From: Planctomycetia bacterium
GTDB taxonomy: Bacteria > Planctomycetota > UBA8108 > UBA1146
Direction: 5' to 3'
Length of the DNA stretch: 47,049 bases
Assembly: GCA_012269595.1 (NCBI GenBank)
Contig: JAAXJX010000040.1
Coordinates: 1 to 47,049 of the forward strand
A model generated the notes under the pieces. It worked only from the letters and a program-made list of their open reading frames with translations, did no database searches and was not told the origin of the DNA. Positions 1-7,027 of the stretch are shown here, piece by piece. Positions within the stretch are counted from its first letter, which is position 1. Every line of letters begins with the position of its first letter. The position numbers were made by a program, and so were the translations under genes.

Positions 1-1213
1 GATCACAGTCGTAGCAGACGGTCAGGGTGAAACCCTGAATGTAGTCGTCATCGTCTTTGTAGTAGAAGCAGAGCTCACCGGTCTGACCGAGGTAGGCGTA
101 GTTGCCCTCTTCGGTATCAAACTTGGTCTCCATCCAGAGAATGGTGTCTTCAGCAGGAACAGCAACCGGCTCACAAGTGAAGGATCCATCTGTCTTCAAC
201 GGAGCGACAGAAAGTCCACCCACCACGATCACGTTGCTCAGCGGAGGAGCACCCAGAACGCCGTCTGCAAGGGTCAACGCACTGCTGGCGGCCGGCGGAG
301 CGGCTTCACCCTCGGTGTAGATGTTGGAGTCGTTGCAGGAGTAGGAGTAACTGGCAAGGTGAATGCCGGTACCGGTTGCGATTGTCTGACCATCGAAGGG
401 AGAGTTGAAGTCCATGACGACTCCGAGGGTTCCACCGTCGGCGTAGACATTGGTAATTTCAAACTCGGCACCTGCGGCGAGGGTGTCCTCACCGAGGGAG
501 ATTCCTTCGAGGGTGATTCCAGCAGGATCGTGAGTCACGGCGACCACGAAACCCTGAACTCCACCCAGACTGTTGTCCAGAAGGATGCGGGCATCGCCGG
601 TAGTTCCGTTGCCATCGGCAGGGGCAGAACCACTCTCGACGATCATGGTTGCCGGAGGAGGCTCAAGAAGTGAAAGGGTTCCACCAGAAAGCAAAAGGCC
701 CTCTCCCACACCGATGGAAAGTCCACCCTGGACGATGATGTTGTCCAGCGGGGGAGAATTGAGAGTGCCGTCGCTGAAGTCGAAGGCAACATCAGTATCT
801 GCATCAACGAGAGCCGTAGGGGTAATCTCGATGTCCGCAAGGGCCAGTCCGAAGCCCGGAGCAATGGTATTGCCTTCAAACGGAGCACTTGCGTCCACAA
901 CACAACCAATCGTGAATCCGTCGTCGAAAATCTCCGAAATGAAGAGCTCGGCGCCGGCACCGGTGGTGGCAGATGCTGCTGAAATGTCCGTAACGTCACA
1001 GAGGGAACCGTCAAATTCCACTGCAGCAACGTAGCCTTCGGTCTGGGCACTGCTGTCCAGGGTCAGGCTCATGCTTGTGGAAGCAGTTCCCTGAGTGGAA
1101 GCATTACTCAGATTCATGGACTGACCACCTGCGACGACAAAACTCGTACACAGAATGGCACAAACGAAAATGGTGAACGTGCTCAGGGGAGCACACGATT
1201 TGGAGAGATTCAT
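1..1213 (-). CDS. Secreted tandem-repeat protein, cohesin-like, 3' end beyond window
   Basis: An open frame of 404 codons runs from an ATG at 1213 to the left edge with no stop, so the C-terminus is missing. A GGGAGGAG ribosome site lies just upstream of the ATG. Residues 1 to about 30 look like a signal peptide (hydrophobic TFTIFVCAILCTSFVVAG). The rest is made of repeats with a spacing of about 160-175 residues. Paired motifs include EGYVAAVEF / QGFVVAVTH / QGFTLTVCY, EGNTIAPGFGLALA / GQTIATGTGIHLA and PPLDNIIVQGGLSIG / PPLSNVIVVGGLSVA. The pattern of beta strands with conserved Gly/Pro resembles cohesin-like or other Ig-type extracellular modules, but I cannot assign a family. It is probably exported to the periplasm or cell surface. 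It is separated from rplQ by a strong terminator, so it is not part of the ribosomal operon. Confidence 0.75.
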   Translation of the reverse strand, partial: MNLSKSCAPLSTFTIFVCAILCTSFVVAGGQSMNLSNASTQGTASTSMSLTLDSSAQTEGYVAAVEFDGSLCDVTDISAASATTGAGAELFISEIFDDGFTIGCVVDASAPFEGNTIAPGFGLALADIEITPTALVDADTDVAFDFSDGTLNSPPLDNIIVQGGLSIGVGEGLLLSGGTLSLLEPPPATMIVESGSAPADGNGTTGDARILLDNSLGGVQGFVVAVTHDPAGITLEGISLGEDTLAAGAEFEITNVYADGGTLGVVMDFNSPFDGQTIATGTGIHLASYSYSCNDSNIYTEGEAAPPAASSALTLADGVLGAPPLSNVIVVGGLSVAPLKTDGSFTCEPVAVPAEDTILWMETKFDTEEGNYAYLGQTGELCFYYKDDDDYIQGFTLTVCYDCD

Positions 1214-1367
1214 GATCTCCTCCCTCTGGAATAAAGTCCTCATGGGGGTCACACCTCTTAACCACCCTCTGGACCAGACATAAGGGCAGCAATAAACAAT
1301 GAATAACAAAGCCTAAAAAGACCGAATCTGATGAGGCATAAGTCCTCTGTTTCAGTCTTCACGGATA

Positions 1368-1396
1368 ATCAAACAATCGCGATGTCAATATGTCAA
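1368..1396 (-). promoter_or_regulatory. Possible promoter of the secreted repeat protein
   Basis: On the minus strand a perfect TTGACA (1396-1391) is followed after 17 nt by TTTGAT (1373-1368), a weak -10. A second TTGACA lies at 1388-1383 but has no matching -10. The start codon is about 155 nt further on. The -35 is good and the -10 poor, so the exact start is uncertain. Confidence 0.4.
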
Positions 1397-1444
1397 GCGT
1401 GTTCCAACCTGTTTGTTTATTCAGCACAAAAACATTCATCACAT

Positions 1445-1460
1445 CTGTCAGGTATGACAG
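1445..1460. promoter_or_regulatory. Perfect palindrome, possible operator
   Basis: CTGTCA-ggta-TGACAG is a perfect dyad with 6-bp arms and a 4-bp spacer. It ends about 49 bp upstream of the TTGACA box of the secreted repeat gene. The size and position suit a dimeric regulator acting as an activator, but no regulator is encoded nearby. Confidence 0.35.
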
Positions 1461-1784
1461 GTAAGCCACTCACAGATATCTCCGAATAACGATTAAAGCC
1501 ATGTTTATTGACTTTAAAGGTGGAAGAGACTGGAGACGGAGGGGGAAATGATCGGGGGCTTGTCAGCCCTCCAGATGGTTATACAAACAGACGAGGAGAG
1601 GTCATACATTGCCCCCCTGTGGGGAGAAACAGCATTTCCGTGGGTCTCAGCCCCGATGGGGATCAGAAGCTGAAGTGCTCCTCTGAACCCCTCTATGGTG
1701 TCTCCCTGTCAGGATCAACCTGTTGTGGGCTCATTGGGAAAAGCGAAAAGCCCCCTGAACACGGGCGAATCCTCAAAAATGCAC

Positions 1785-1818
1785 AAAAAAACTCCGCCGG
1801 GCGATACCCGACGGAGTT
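1785..1818 (-). terminator. Intrinsic terminator of the alpha operon
   Basis: On the minus strand a 12-bp stem (1818-1807 with 1801-1790, one G-U pair) closes a 5-nt loop and runs straight into a T tract at 1791-1785. It lies about 30 nt after the rplQ stop and is the end of the whole ribosomal cluster. Confidence 0.93.
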
Positions 1819-1847
1819 CAGATTTCAGTATGAAGATCAGCCGGTCT

Positions 1848-2522
1848 TCAGGACTTGGCTGAATCGTCGCTTTCCTCGGACTCTTCAGAGGCACTTTCTT
1901 CTTCTGCGGCCTCCTCTGCCGGAGAATCAGCCTCAGCTGCGGGCTCAGAATCCGTTCTTTCTGGCTCCGCGCCTTCTGATTCGACGGAGGCTTCCGTTTC
2001 CGGGGCCTGGTCTTCTGAGGTCTCTTCAGAAGCGGTCTCGGCGGCCACTTCCTCAGCTGCGGCAGACTCCTCAACAGCAGCGGGTTCGGCAGCGGCCGCA
2101 GCTGAATCAGCCGTTCCCTTGGCCCGGCGATCACCCTCAGGGTACTCGTCGTCTTCACGAACGAATCCCAGATATGCGCGGATGGCGGCATCTCCGAGTC
2201 TCGGCTTCACCATGCGAAGGATGCGGGTATATCCACCCGGTCTCTGCTGGTAGTAAGGACCGATTTCATCAAAGAGCACCTGCACCACTTCACGATCACC
2301 GATCTCGGCCATCGCACGGCGCATGTTGTGAACTGTTTTCTCTTTGGCCAGTGTGATCATCTTCTCAACCTTTGGCTGAATGAACTTGGCTTTGGAGCGA
2401 GTGGTCACGATGTGACCCTTGCCCTTCCACTCGATGACCATGGCGCGAATCAGATTCCGGCTCAGAGCCTTGCGGTGGCTACTGTTTCGGTTCAGTTTTT
2501 TCCCGGCAACTCTATGTCGCAT
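1848..2522 (-). CDS. rplQ: 50S ribosomal protein L17 with long acidic C-terminal tail
   Basis: The L17 domain spans residues 1 to about 123 (start MRHRVAGKKLNRNSSHRKAL, later KPRLGDAAIRAYLGF). L17 sits near the peptide exit tunnel of the large subunit. The family is normally about 115-130 residues, but this protein is 224. The extra 100 residues or so are almost entirely Ala, Glu, Ser, Asp and Pro, a low-complexity, strongly acidic and probably disordered tail. The frame stays open to a stop just before the terminator, so the tail is real coding sequence and not a read-through artefact. It is the last gene of the alpha block, 18 nt after rpoA, as in most bacteria. Confidence 0.97.
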   Translation of the reverse strand: MRHRVAGKKLNRNSSHRKALSRNLIRAMVIEWKGKGHIVTTRSKAKFIQPKVEKMITLAKEKTVHNMRRAMAEIGDREVVQVLFDEIGPYYQQRPGGYTRILRMVKPRLGDAAIRAYLGFVREDDEYPEGDRRAKGTADSAAAAAEPAAVEESAAAEEVAAETASEETSEDQAPETEASVESEGAEPERTDSEPAAEADSPAEEAAEEESASEESEESDDSAKS

Positions 2523-2540
2523 CGCTCAACTCCCTGGGAC

Positions 2541-3530
2541 TTACCCGTTGACCTGTCCCAGCTCAAGATTCATGTCTACCAACTTGGCTTTCAACTCGTC
2601 CAGAGAGGTCTGGCCGAAGTTGCGGATCCGCAGAAGATCGTCCTCACGCATCCTTAACAACTCCCTCAGCGTGGAAATGTTCATCGACTCAAGGCAATTC
2701 GAGGCCCTGACCGAGAGCTCCAACTGGGAAATCGGCATATCGAGCATCGCCCTCAACTCTTCATCTTCCGCATCCGGAAGAGTGATCTCGGGTAGACGCG
2801 GCTGCAACACCTCGGATCCCAGCTCGAAGTACTTGACGACAGGCGTCAGGTGCTTGCGCAGGATCTTCCCAGCCTCAACCAGCACACTTTCAGGATCGAT
2901 CGTGCCGTTGGTCCAGACTTCGAGGATCAATTTGTCGTAGTTGGTCAGCTGACCCACACGAGTCGCTTCCACGTGGTAGCGAACCCGTGTCACCGGAGAG
3001 AAGGTCGAATCGAGCCAAATGTGGCCGATTTCGGATTTCCCTTCGGAATTCTCAGCGGCAGTCACGTACCCGCGACCAATGCGGGCCTTCATGACGGCGC
3101 GGAACTCCACGTCCGAGGTCAAGGTGGCAATCACCTGATCCGGATTGTGAATCACCACGTCATCACCGTGCTCAATGTCGCCCGCAGTGATCGTGCCTTT
3201 GCCCGATTTGCGAATCGTCATCTCCGCTTCATGAACACCACGAAGCTCGACCAGTACCTGCTTGAAATTCAGTACTACGTGGGCGATGTCCTCCAGGACA
3301 CCTTCCTTGGTCGAAAACTCGTGATCCACACCTTCAATTTGAACCTGCACCAGTGCCGCACCCTCGATGGAGGAGAGCAGAACCCGACGCAGACTGTTTC
3401 CAATGGTGTGTCCGTAACCCTTTTCAAAGGGTTCGATGACGAAGTTTCCGTAACCGGAATGCTTCGTTTCAGCATCACACTCGACCCGATTCGGCAATTC
3501 GAATTCACGCCAGCGTACGCGCATCGACAT
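2541..3530 (-). CDS. rpoA: RNA polymerase alpha subunit
   Basis: 329 residues, normal length. The N-terminal dimerisation domain carries GYGHTIGNSLRRVLLSS, the conserved alpha assembly motif. The C-terminal domain (about 255-325) has ELSVRASNCLESMNISTLRELL and the helix-hairpin-helix region that contacts UP elements and activators. I start at the ATG at 3530 (MSMRVRWREF) because GGGAG lies 8 nt upstream. The frame extends further upstream without family similarity. It lies between rpsD and rplQ as in the standard alpha operon. Confidence 0.97.
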   Translation of the reverse strand: MSMRVRWREFELPNRVECDAETKHSGYGNFVIEPFEKGYGHTIGNSLRRVLLSSIEGAALVQVQIEGVDHEFSTKEGVLEDIAHVVLNFKQVLVELRGVHEAEMTIRKSGKGTITAGDIEHGDDVVIHNPDQVIATLTSDVEFRAVMKARIGRGYVTAAENSEGKSEIGHIWLDSTFSPVTRVRYHVEATRVGQLTNYDKLILEVWTNGTIDPESVLVEAGKILRKHLTPVVKYFELGSEVLQPRLPEITLPDAEDEELRAMLDMPISQLELSVRASNCLESMNISTLRELLRMREDDLLRIRNFGQTSLDELKAKLVDMNLELGQVNG

Positions 3531-3611
3531 GGACAGGGCTCCCTTCTCACACGGCGGCCAGAGCTCGAGGGCCCCCCACCGGCAAGTCATTCATTTCAGG
3601 ACTTCGGTTCT

Positions 3612-4238
3612 CTATCGAGAACTGAACTCGACAATGTACGCCTCGTTAATCGGAATCGAGACGTCTTCTCTCGCGGGCAGTCGGTTGACGGTGCCCTTCA
3701 ACTCCTTGGCTTCCAGAGTCAGCCACTCAGGGGCACTTCTCCCCTGCAAGGCTTCCAACCTCTCTCTGGCCAGGGACTCGCTCTTCTTCCGGGTCTTGGG
3801 GGCAACAACGTCACCCACTTTGACCAGATGGGAAGAAGCATCGATCTTCTTGCCGTTCACCGTCACGTGACCGTGTGCCACGAACTGTCGTGCCTGTGCA
3901 CGGCTGTCTGCGAAGCCCAACTGGTACACCACGTTGTCGAGCCTTCTTTCGAGAAGGATCAGCAGGTTTGCACCGGTGTTGCCTTTCAGGCGATCGGCTT
4001 CAGCGAAGTACTTTCTGAACTGGCGCTCGAGAACGCCGTAAATGCGCTTGGCCTTCTGCTTCTCACGAAGACGAACTCCGTATTCAGAAGGACGGCCGCG
4101 ACGGAAACCATGCATTCCCGGGGGATATGCACGCTTGGCCACTGCACATTTTGCTGTGTGACAGCGCTGCCCCTTGAGATAGAGACGTTCTCCATCCCGG
4201 CGGCAAAGACGACATTTGGGTCCGAGGGTACGTGCCAT
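3612..4238 (-). CDS. rpsD: 30S ribosomal protein S4, zinc-binding form
   Basis: 208 residues. The N-terminus MARTLGPKCRLCRRDGERLY has Cys9, Cys12, Cys26 and Cys31, the zinc knuckle lost in many Proteobacteria. An S4 RNA-binding domain follows (LERRLDNVVYQLGFADSRAQ). S4 nucleates 16S assembly and in several bacteria represses its own operon. The start is the ATG at 4238, where the family similarity begins; the longer frame upstream overlaps rpsK and has no match. It lies 11 nt after rpsK. Confidence 0.97.
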   Translation of the reverse strand: MARTLGPKCRLCRRDGERLYLKGQRCHTAKCAVAKRAYPPGMHGFRRGRPSEYGVRLREKQKAKRIYGVLERQFRKYFAEADRLKGNTGANLLILLERRLDNVVYQLGFADSRAQARQFVAHGHVTVNGKKIDASSHLVKVGDVVAPKTRKKSESLARERLEALQGRSAPEWLTLEAKELKGTVNRLPAREDVSIPINEAYIVEFSSR

Positions 4239-4249
4239 GATTCTCCTCC

Positions 4250-4630
4250 TCAGACTCTCCGGCGCTTGCGCGGCCGGCATCCGTTATGGGGCAAGGGGGT
4301 CACGTCTTCGATAGCGATGATCTCAAGGCCGCTCGACTGAATCGCACGGATGGCAGATTCACGTCCGGGACCCGGTCCCTTGACCTTGAGGTCCACCTGG
4401 GTCATGCCCATTTTCTTGGCCATCGCAGCACAGTTCTCAGCAGCTCTCTGGGCAGCAAAGGGGGTCGATTTGCGACTCCCCTTGTAGCCGACGCTACCGC
4501 CACTCTGACTCATGAGGGCATTCCCCTCAGGGTCAGAAATGGAAATGATCGTGTTATTGAAGGTCGACTTGATGTGAACGATTCCTCTGGAAACGTTTCT
4601 GCGAACCTTCTTCTTCGTTGCTTTCGCCAA
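4250..4630 (-). CDS. rpsK: 30S ribosomal protein S11
   Basis: 126 residues, normal length. Family motifs are clear: [37 protein letters not shown] and, at the C-terminus, [19 protein letters not shown]11 lines the platform near the mRNA exit of the small subunit. It lies 27 nt after rpsM and 11 nt before rpsD. Confidence 0.98.
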   Translation of the reverse strand: MAKATKKKVRRNVSRGIVHIKSTFNNTIISISDPEGNALMSQSGGSVGYKGSRKSTPFAAQRAAENCAAMAKKMGMTQVDLKVKGPGPGRESAIRAIQSSGLEIIAIEDVTPLPHNGCRPRKRRRV

Positions 4631-4657
4631 CGCAAAGTCTCCGATCCTGGTGGATTA

Positions 4658-5026
4658 CTACTTCTTCTTCTTGGCCACAGTCCGCGCAGGTCCCTTGCGA
4701 GTCCTGGCATTGGTGCGGGTGTTCTGACCACGAACAGGCAGCCCGCGACGATGACGCATGCCGCGGTAGCAGGCGATGTCTTTCAGTCGCGTGATGTTCT
4801 GCTGCACCTGACGACGCAACTCTCCTTCAACGATGAAAGAGTTTTGAATCACGGTTGTGATGCGACTGACTTCATCTTCACTCAAATCCCTTGCCTTGAT
4901 TTCCGGTTGTACACCGGAAGCCTTGCAAATCTCCTGAGCGATATGTGGACCGATCCCGTAAATGTAAGTCAACGCCACATGGACGCGCTTGTTTGCCGGG
5001 ATGTCGACACCTTGTATTCTTGGCAT
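4658..5026 (-). CDS. rpsM: 30S ribosomal protein S13
   Basis: 122 residues. The start [20 protein letters not shown] and the basic C-terminus [19 protein letters not shown] followed by KKKK are typical. S13 contacts the P-site tRNA and forms bridges with the 50S head. It follows rpmJ by 51 nt in the canonical order. Confidence 0.98.
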   Translation of the reverse strand: MPRIQGVDIPANKRVHVALTYIYGIGPHIAQEICKASGVQPEIKARDLSEDEVSRITTVIQNSFIVEGELRRQVQQNITRLKDIACYRGMRHRRGLPVRGQNTRTNARTRKGPARTVAKKKK

Positions 5027-5077
5027 CGCCTGAGAACCTGTTCCTTGCCTATCAACGTCCAGGGGACGTTGAACAAA

Positions 5078-5194
5078 TCATTTTCCTTGACGCTGTTTAT
5101 GGCGCGGGTTGGTGCAGATAATGCGAAGAACTCCGTTGCGACGGATCAGCTTGCAGTTCTCACAGATCCTTCGAACTGACGCACGGACTTTCAT
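5078..5194 (-). CDS. rpmJ: 50S ribosomal protein L36, zinc form
   Basis: 38 residues. The family sequence begins at the ATG at 5194 ([14 protein letters not shown]). Zinc ligands Cys11, Cys14, Cys27 and His32 are all present, and the end HKQRQGK is canonical. The frame extends upstream to 5278 but that part has no similarity. It is the first gene of the alpha block, downstream of a separate promoter. The usual upstream neighbour infA is absent. Confidence 0.96.
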   Translation of the reverse strand: MKVRASVRRICENCKLIRRNGVLRIICTNPRHKQRQGK

Positions 5195-5370
5195 AGTGTC
5201 CCCTACTCCAATTCGATCGGGACTCTTCCCGATCTCTTGATGAAACACGCAATCGTGTTGCGGATTCATCACAGCCAAATCAAATCGTCACGATTACACG
5301 AGTCCCCAATGTCACGAAAGCCTGACGTGCAGAAGGCCTCCACCAACCTGTTGAAAAAATCACAGGAAGG

Positions 5371-5415
5371 AAAAAACCCCGAACAGTCCCACACTTGTCC
5401 GGATTTTCCGGACAA
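5371..5415 (-). promoter_or_regulatory. Two mutually exclusive hairpins in the alpha-operon leader (candidate attenuator)
   Basis: Hairpin A (5415-5395, minus strand) is a perfect 9-bp stem TTGTCCGGA/TCCGGACAA with an AAA loop. Its 3' arm also pairs with GTTCGGG at 5384-5378, giving hairpin B: TCCGGAC/GTTCGGG, 7 bp including two G-U pairs, with a 12-nt loop. B is followed by G and TTTTTT (5376-5371), the form of an intrinsic terminator. A and B cannot form together. This is the layout of an attenuator whose ligand might be a ribosomal protein. It is read from the sequence, with no energies computed. Confidence 0.5.
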
Positions 5416-5472
5416 AAACATGGGAAATCCGAGGGGCGAATTGCACTCCGGATGACACGATGGGAAGCGAGG

Positions 5473-5502
5473 AATATACCGAGTCTGGCGTGGGAGCGTC
5501 AA
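5473..5502 (-). promoter_or_regulatory. Sigma70-type promoter of the alpha operon
   Basis: TTGACG (5502-5497), an 18-nt spacer, and TATATT (5478-5473). Both boxes match consensus at five of six positions. The predicted start near 5466 gives a leader of about 270 nt before rpmJ. Confidence 0.7.
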
Positions 5503-5568
5503 CCGCATCCCCTGAATTCCACAAGATTTCGGGGAATTGGCGATAATGTCATGCCCCGGAGGAGCGGA

Positions 5569-6366
5569 TTATTGCCCCACCGCCCCAGGAAGAGGTGGCC
5601 AAGATTCACCCGGTCCGAGGGTCAAAACCCGCGGCCCGTCCGCCGTAATTGCGACCGTATGCTCACAATGGGCCGAAACGCTGCCGTCCCGGGTCACCAC
5701 CGTCCAGCCGTCCTTGAGGGTTTTGACCCCTCCTCCACCGCCGTTGACCATCGGCTCGATGGCCAGAACAAGGCCTTCCCGGAGCTCAAAATCACGCTTT
5801 TTCAGGTCATTGGAGACGAAATTCGGGACTTGCGGCTCTTCATGCATGTTTCTGCCGATACCGTGACCGACGAATTCCTTCACCAGCCCTCTTCCAGAGG
5901 CCTCGATGACCTCCTCAATGCTGGAAATCAGCCCACAGAGGGTATTTCCCGGATATGCAGCCTCAATTCCGTTGGCCAGGGCCTTGCGGCAGACCGTCAA
6001 AACCTCCTGGGTCTCTTGAGAGGCTTCCCCGACCAGAAAGGAGCGAGCGGAATCACCACAGAAGCCCTGAGCACCGATTCCGATGTCGATGGACACCAGA
6101 TCTCCGTCCATCAACTGGCGATCTCCGGGAATCCCGTGAACCACCTCTTCATTGACGGAAATACAACTGTGGGCAGGAAAACCGTGGTAGCCGAGAAAGA
6201 GAGGAGTTCCTCCCAATTCGGAGATACTGTCCCTGACCGCTTCGTCGATGGCTGAGGTTTTTACTCCGGGTTGAATCATTGGGGCGATGCGCTGGAAGGT
6301 ACGGGCAACCATACTTCCCGCTTCCGCCATCAATTCGATCTCGCGGGCAGATTTGTACTGAATCAA
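5569..6366 (-). CDS. map: Methionine aminopeptidase, type I
   Basis: 265 residues; removes the initiator Met from new proteins. All metal ligands are present: Asp94, Asp105, His168, Glu204 and Glu235, with substrate His77. I chose the TTG at 6366 as start because it gives MIQYKSAREIELMAEAG, the usual family N-terminus, right after adk. A TTG at 6372 that overlaps the adk stop is an alternative. The longer upstream frame is antisense-like noise inside adk. It closes the secY-adk-map group at the end of the spc block. Confidence 0.95.
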   Translation of the reverse strand: MIQYKSAREIELMAEAGSMVARTFQRIAPMIQPGVKTSAIDEAVRDSISELGGTPLFLGYHGFPAHSCISVNEEVVHGIPGDRQLMDGDLVSIDIGIGAQGFCGDSARSFLVGEASQETQEVLTVCRKALANGIEAAYPGNTLCGLISSIEEVIEASGRGLVKEFVGHGIGRNMHEEPQVPNFVSNDLKKRDFELREGLVLAIEPMVNGGGGGVKTLKDGWTVVTRDGSVSAHCEHTVAITADGPRVLTLGPGESWPPLPGAVGQ

Positions 6367-6368
6367 AC

Positions 6369-7025
6369 TCAACCAGCCTGGTTCAGTGCGGTACGCAAGG
6401 CGGTTCCGACCTCTTCGATGGGAGCAGCTCCATCCAGAATCACCAACTGATCCTGACCTTTGTAATGCTCGACCAAAGGGCCGGTTTCCCGTTGATAAAC
6501 TGAGAGTCGATTGAGGATGGCTTCTTCTGCATCGTCGCTGCGCTGATGAATGTCGCATTCACCACCCGCCTCGCACTGGCCTTTTTCAGGAATCGGCGCG
6601 TACTCGACGTGAAAAGTTGCACCACATGTCTTGCAGGTACGGCGGCCACTCAGACGTCGAACCAACTCGGACTCTGCGCACTCAAAATAGATGACGTGTT
6701 CGAGGGACTCACCCATCTCATCCAGCAAGCCCTGAAGAGCTTGTCCCTGTTCAAGATTTCTGGGGTAGCCATCCAGAAGCCAGCCGCTACGGGCATCGTC
6801 CTGTGAAAGTCGATCACGGACCAGTTGCAGGACCACCGAATCGGGAACCAACTCCCCGGCATCCATGAACTTTTTGGCTTCAAGTCCAGTGGTCGTCCCC
6901 TGCTCCAAAGCTTCACGGAGGATGGCACCGGTGGAAATGTGGGGAATCCCCAACTCCTGGGCGAGGCCTGCGGCCTGAGTCCCCTTGCCGACTCCCGGAG
7001 GTCCGAGGAAAACAAGGCGACTCAT
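6369..7025 (-). CDS. adk: Adenylate kinase, zinc-lid type
   Basis: 218 residues; interconverts ATP + AMP and two ADP. The P-loop GPPGVGKGT is at residues 8-16, the AMP-site motif DGYPRN at 85-90, and the LID domain carries Cys131, Cys134, Cys151 and Cys157, a four-cysteine zinc site typical of Gram-positive and some other lineages. It begins 2 nt after secY stops, so the two are probably translationally coupled. Confidence 0.97.
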   Translation of the reverse strand: MSRLVFLGPPGVGKGTQAAGLAQELGIPHISTGAILREALEQGTTTGLEAKKFMDAGELVPDSVVLQLVRDRLSQDDARSGWLLDGYPRNLEQGQALQGLLDEMGESLEHVIYFECAESELVRRLSGRRTCKTCGATFHVEYAPIPEKGQCEAGGECDIHQRSDDAEEAILNRLSVYQRETGPLVEHYKGQDQLVILDGAAPIEEVGTALRTALNQAG

Positions 7026-7027
7026 GA

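Larger units (their letters stand above)
1214..1784. other. Intergenic region between rplQ terminator and secreted repeat gene
   Basis: No coding sequence is convincing here. The part from 1214 to 1460 holds the ribosome site, the putative promoter and the palindrome listed separately. In 1461-1784 I see no tRNA, no clear promoter and no repeat. The plus-strand frame crossing it has no family signature and runs into antisense of rplQ. Confidence 0.6.
5195..5568 (-). other. Map-rpmJ spacer, leader region without infA
   Basis: This 374-nt stretch holds the alpha promoter and the two competing hairpins. infA, which codes for translation factor IF-1 and often stands here, is not present: no minus-strand frame resembles its S1/OB fold. 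Confidence 0.75.

Noticed and set aside
1508-2356. Plus-strand frame of 282 codons over the rplQ terminator and tail
   Set aside because: Mostly antisense to the L17 acidic tail, giving Pro/Arg/Gln-rich nonsense; crosses a terminator.
2850-4340. Plus-strand frame of 496 codons opposite rpoA and rpsD
   Set aside because: Shadow of conserved minus-strand genes; no similarity and no ribosome site.
5269-5508. Minus-strand frame of 79 codons in the map-rpmJ spacer as a candidate infA
   Set aside because: The translation does not resemble IF-1 and it contains the leader hairpins.
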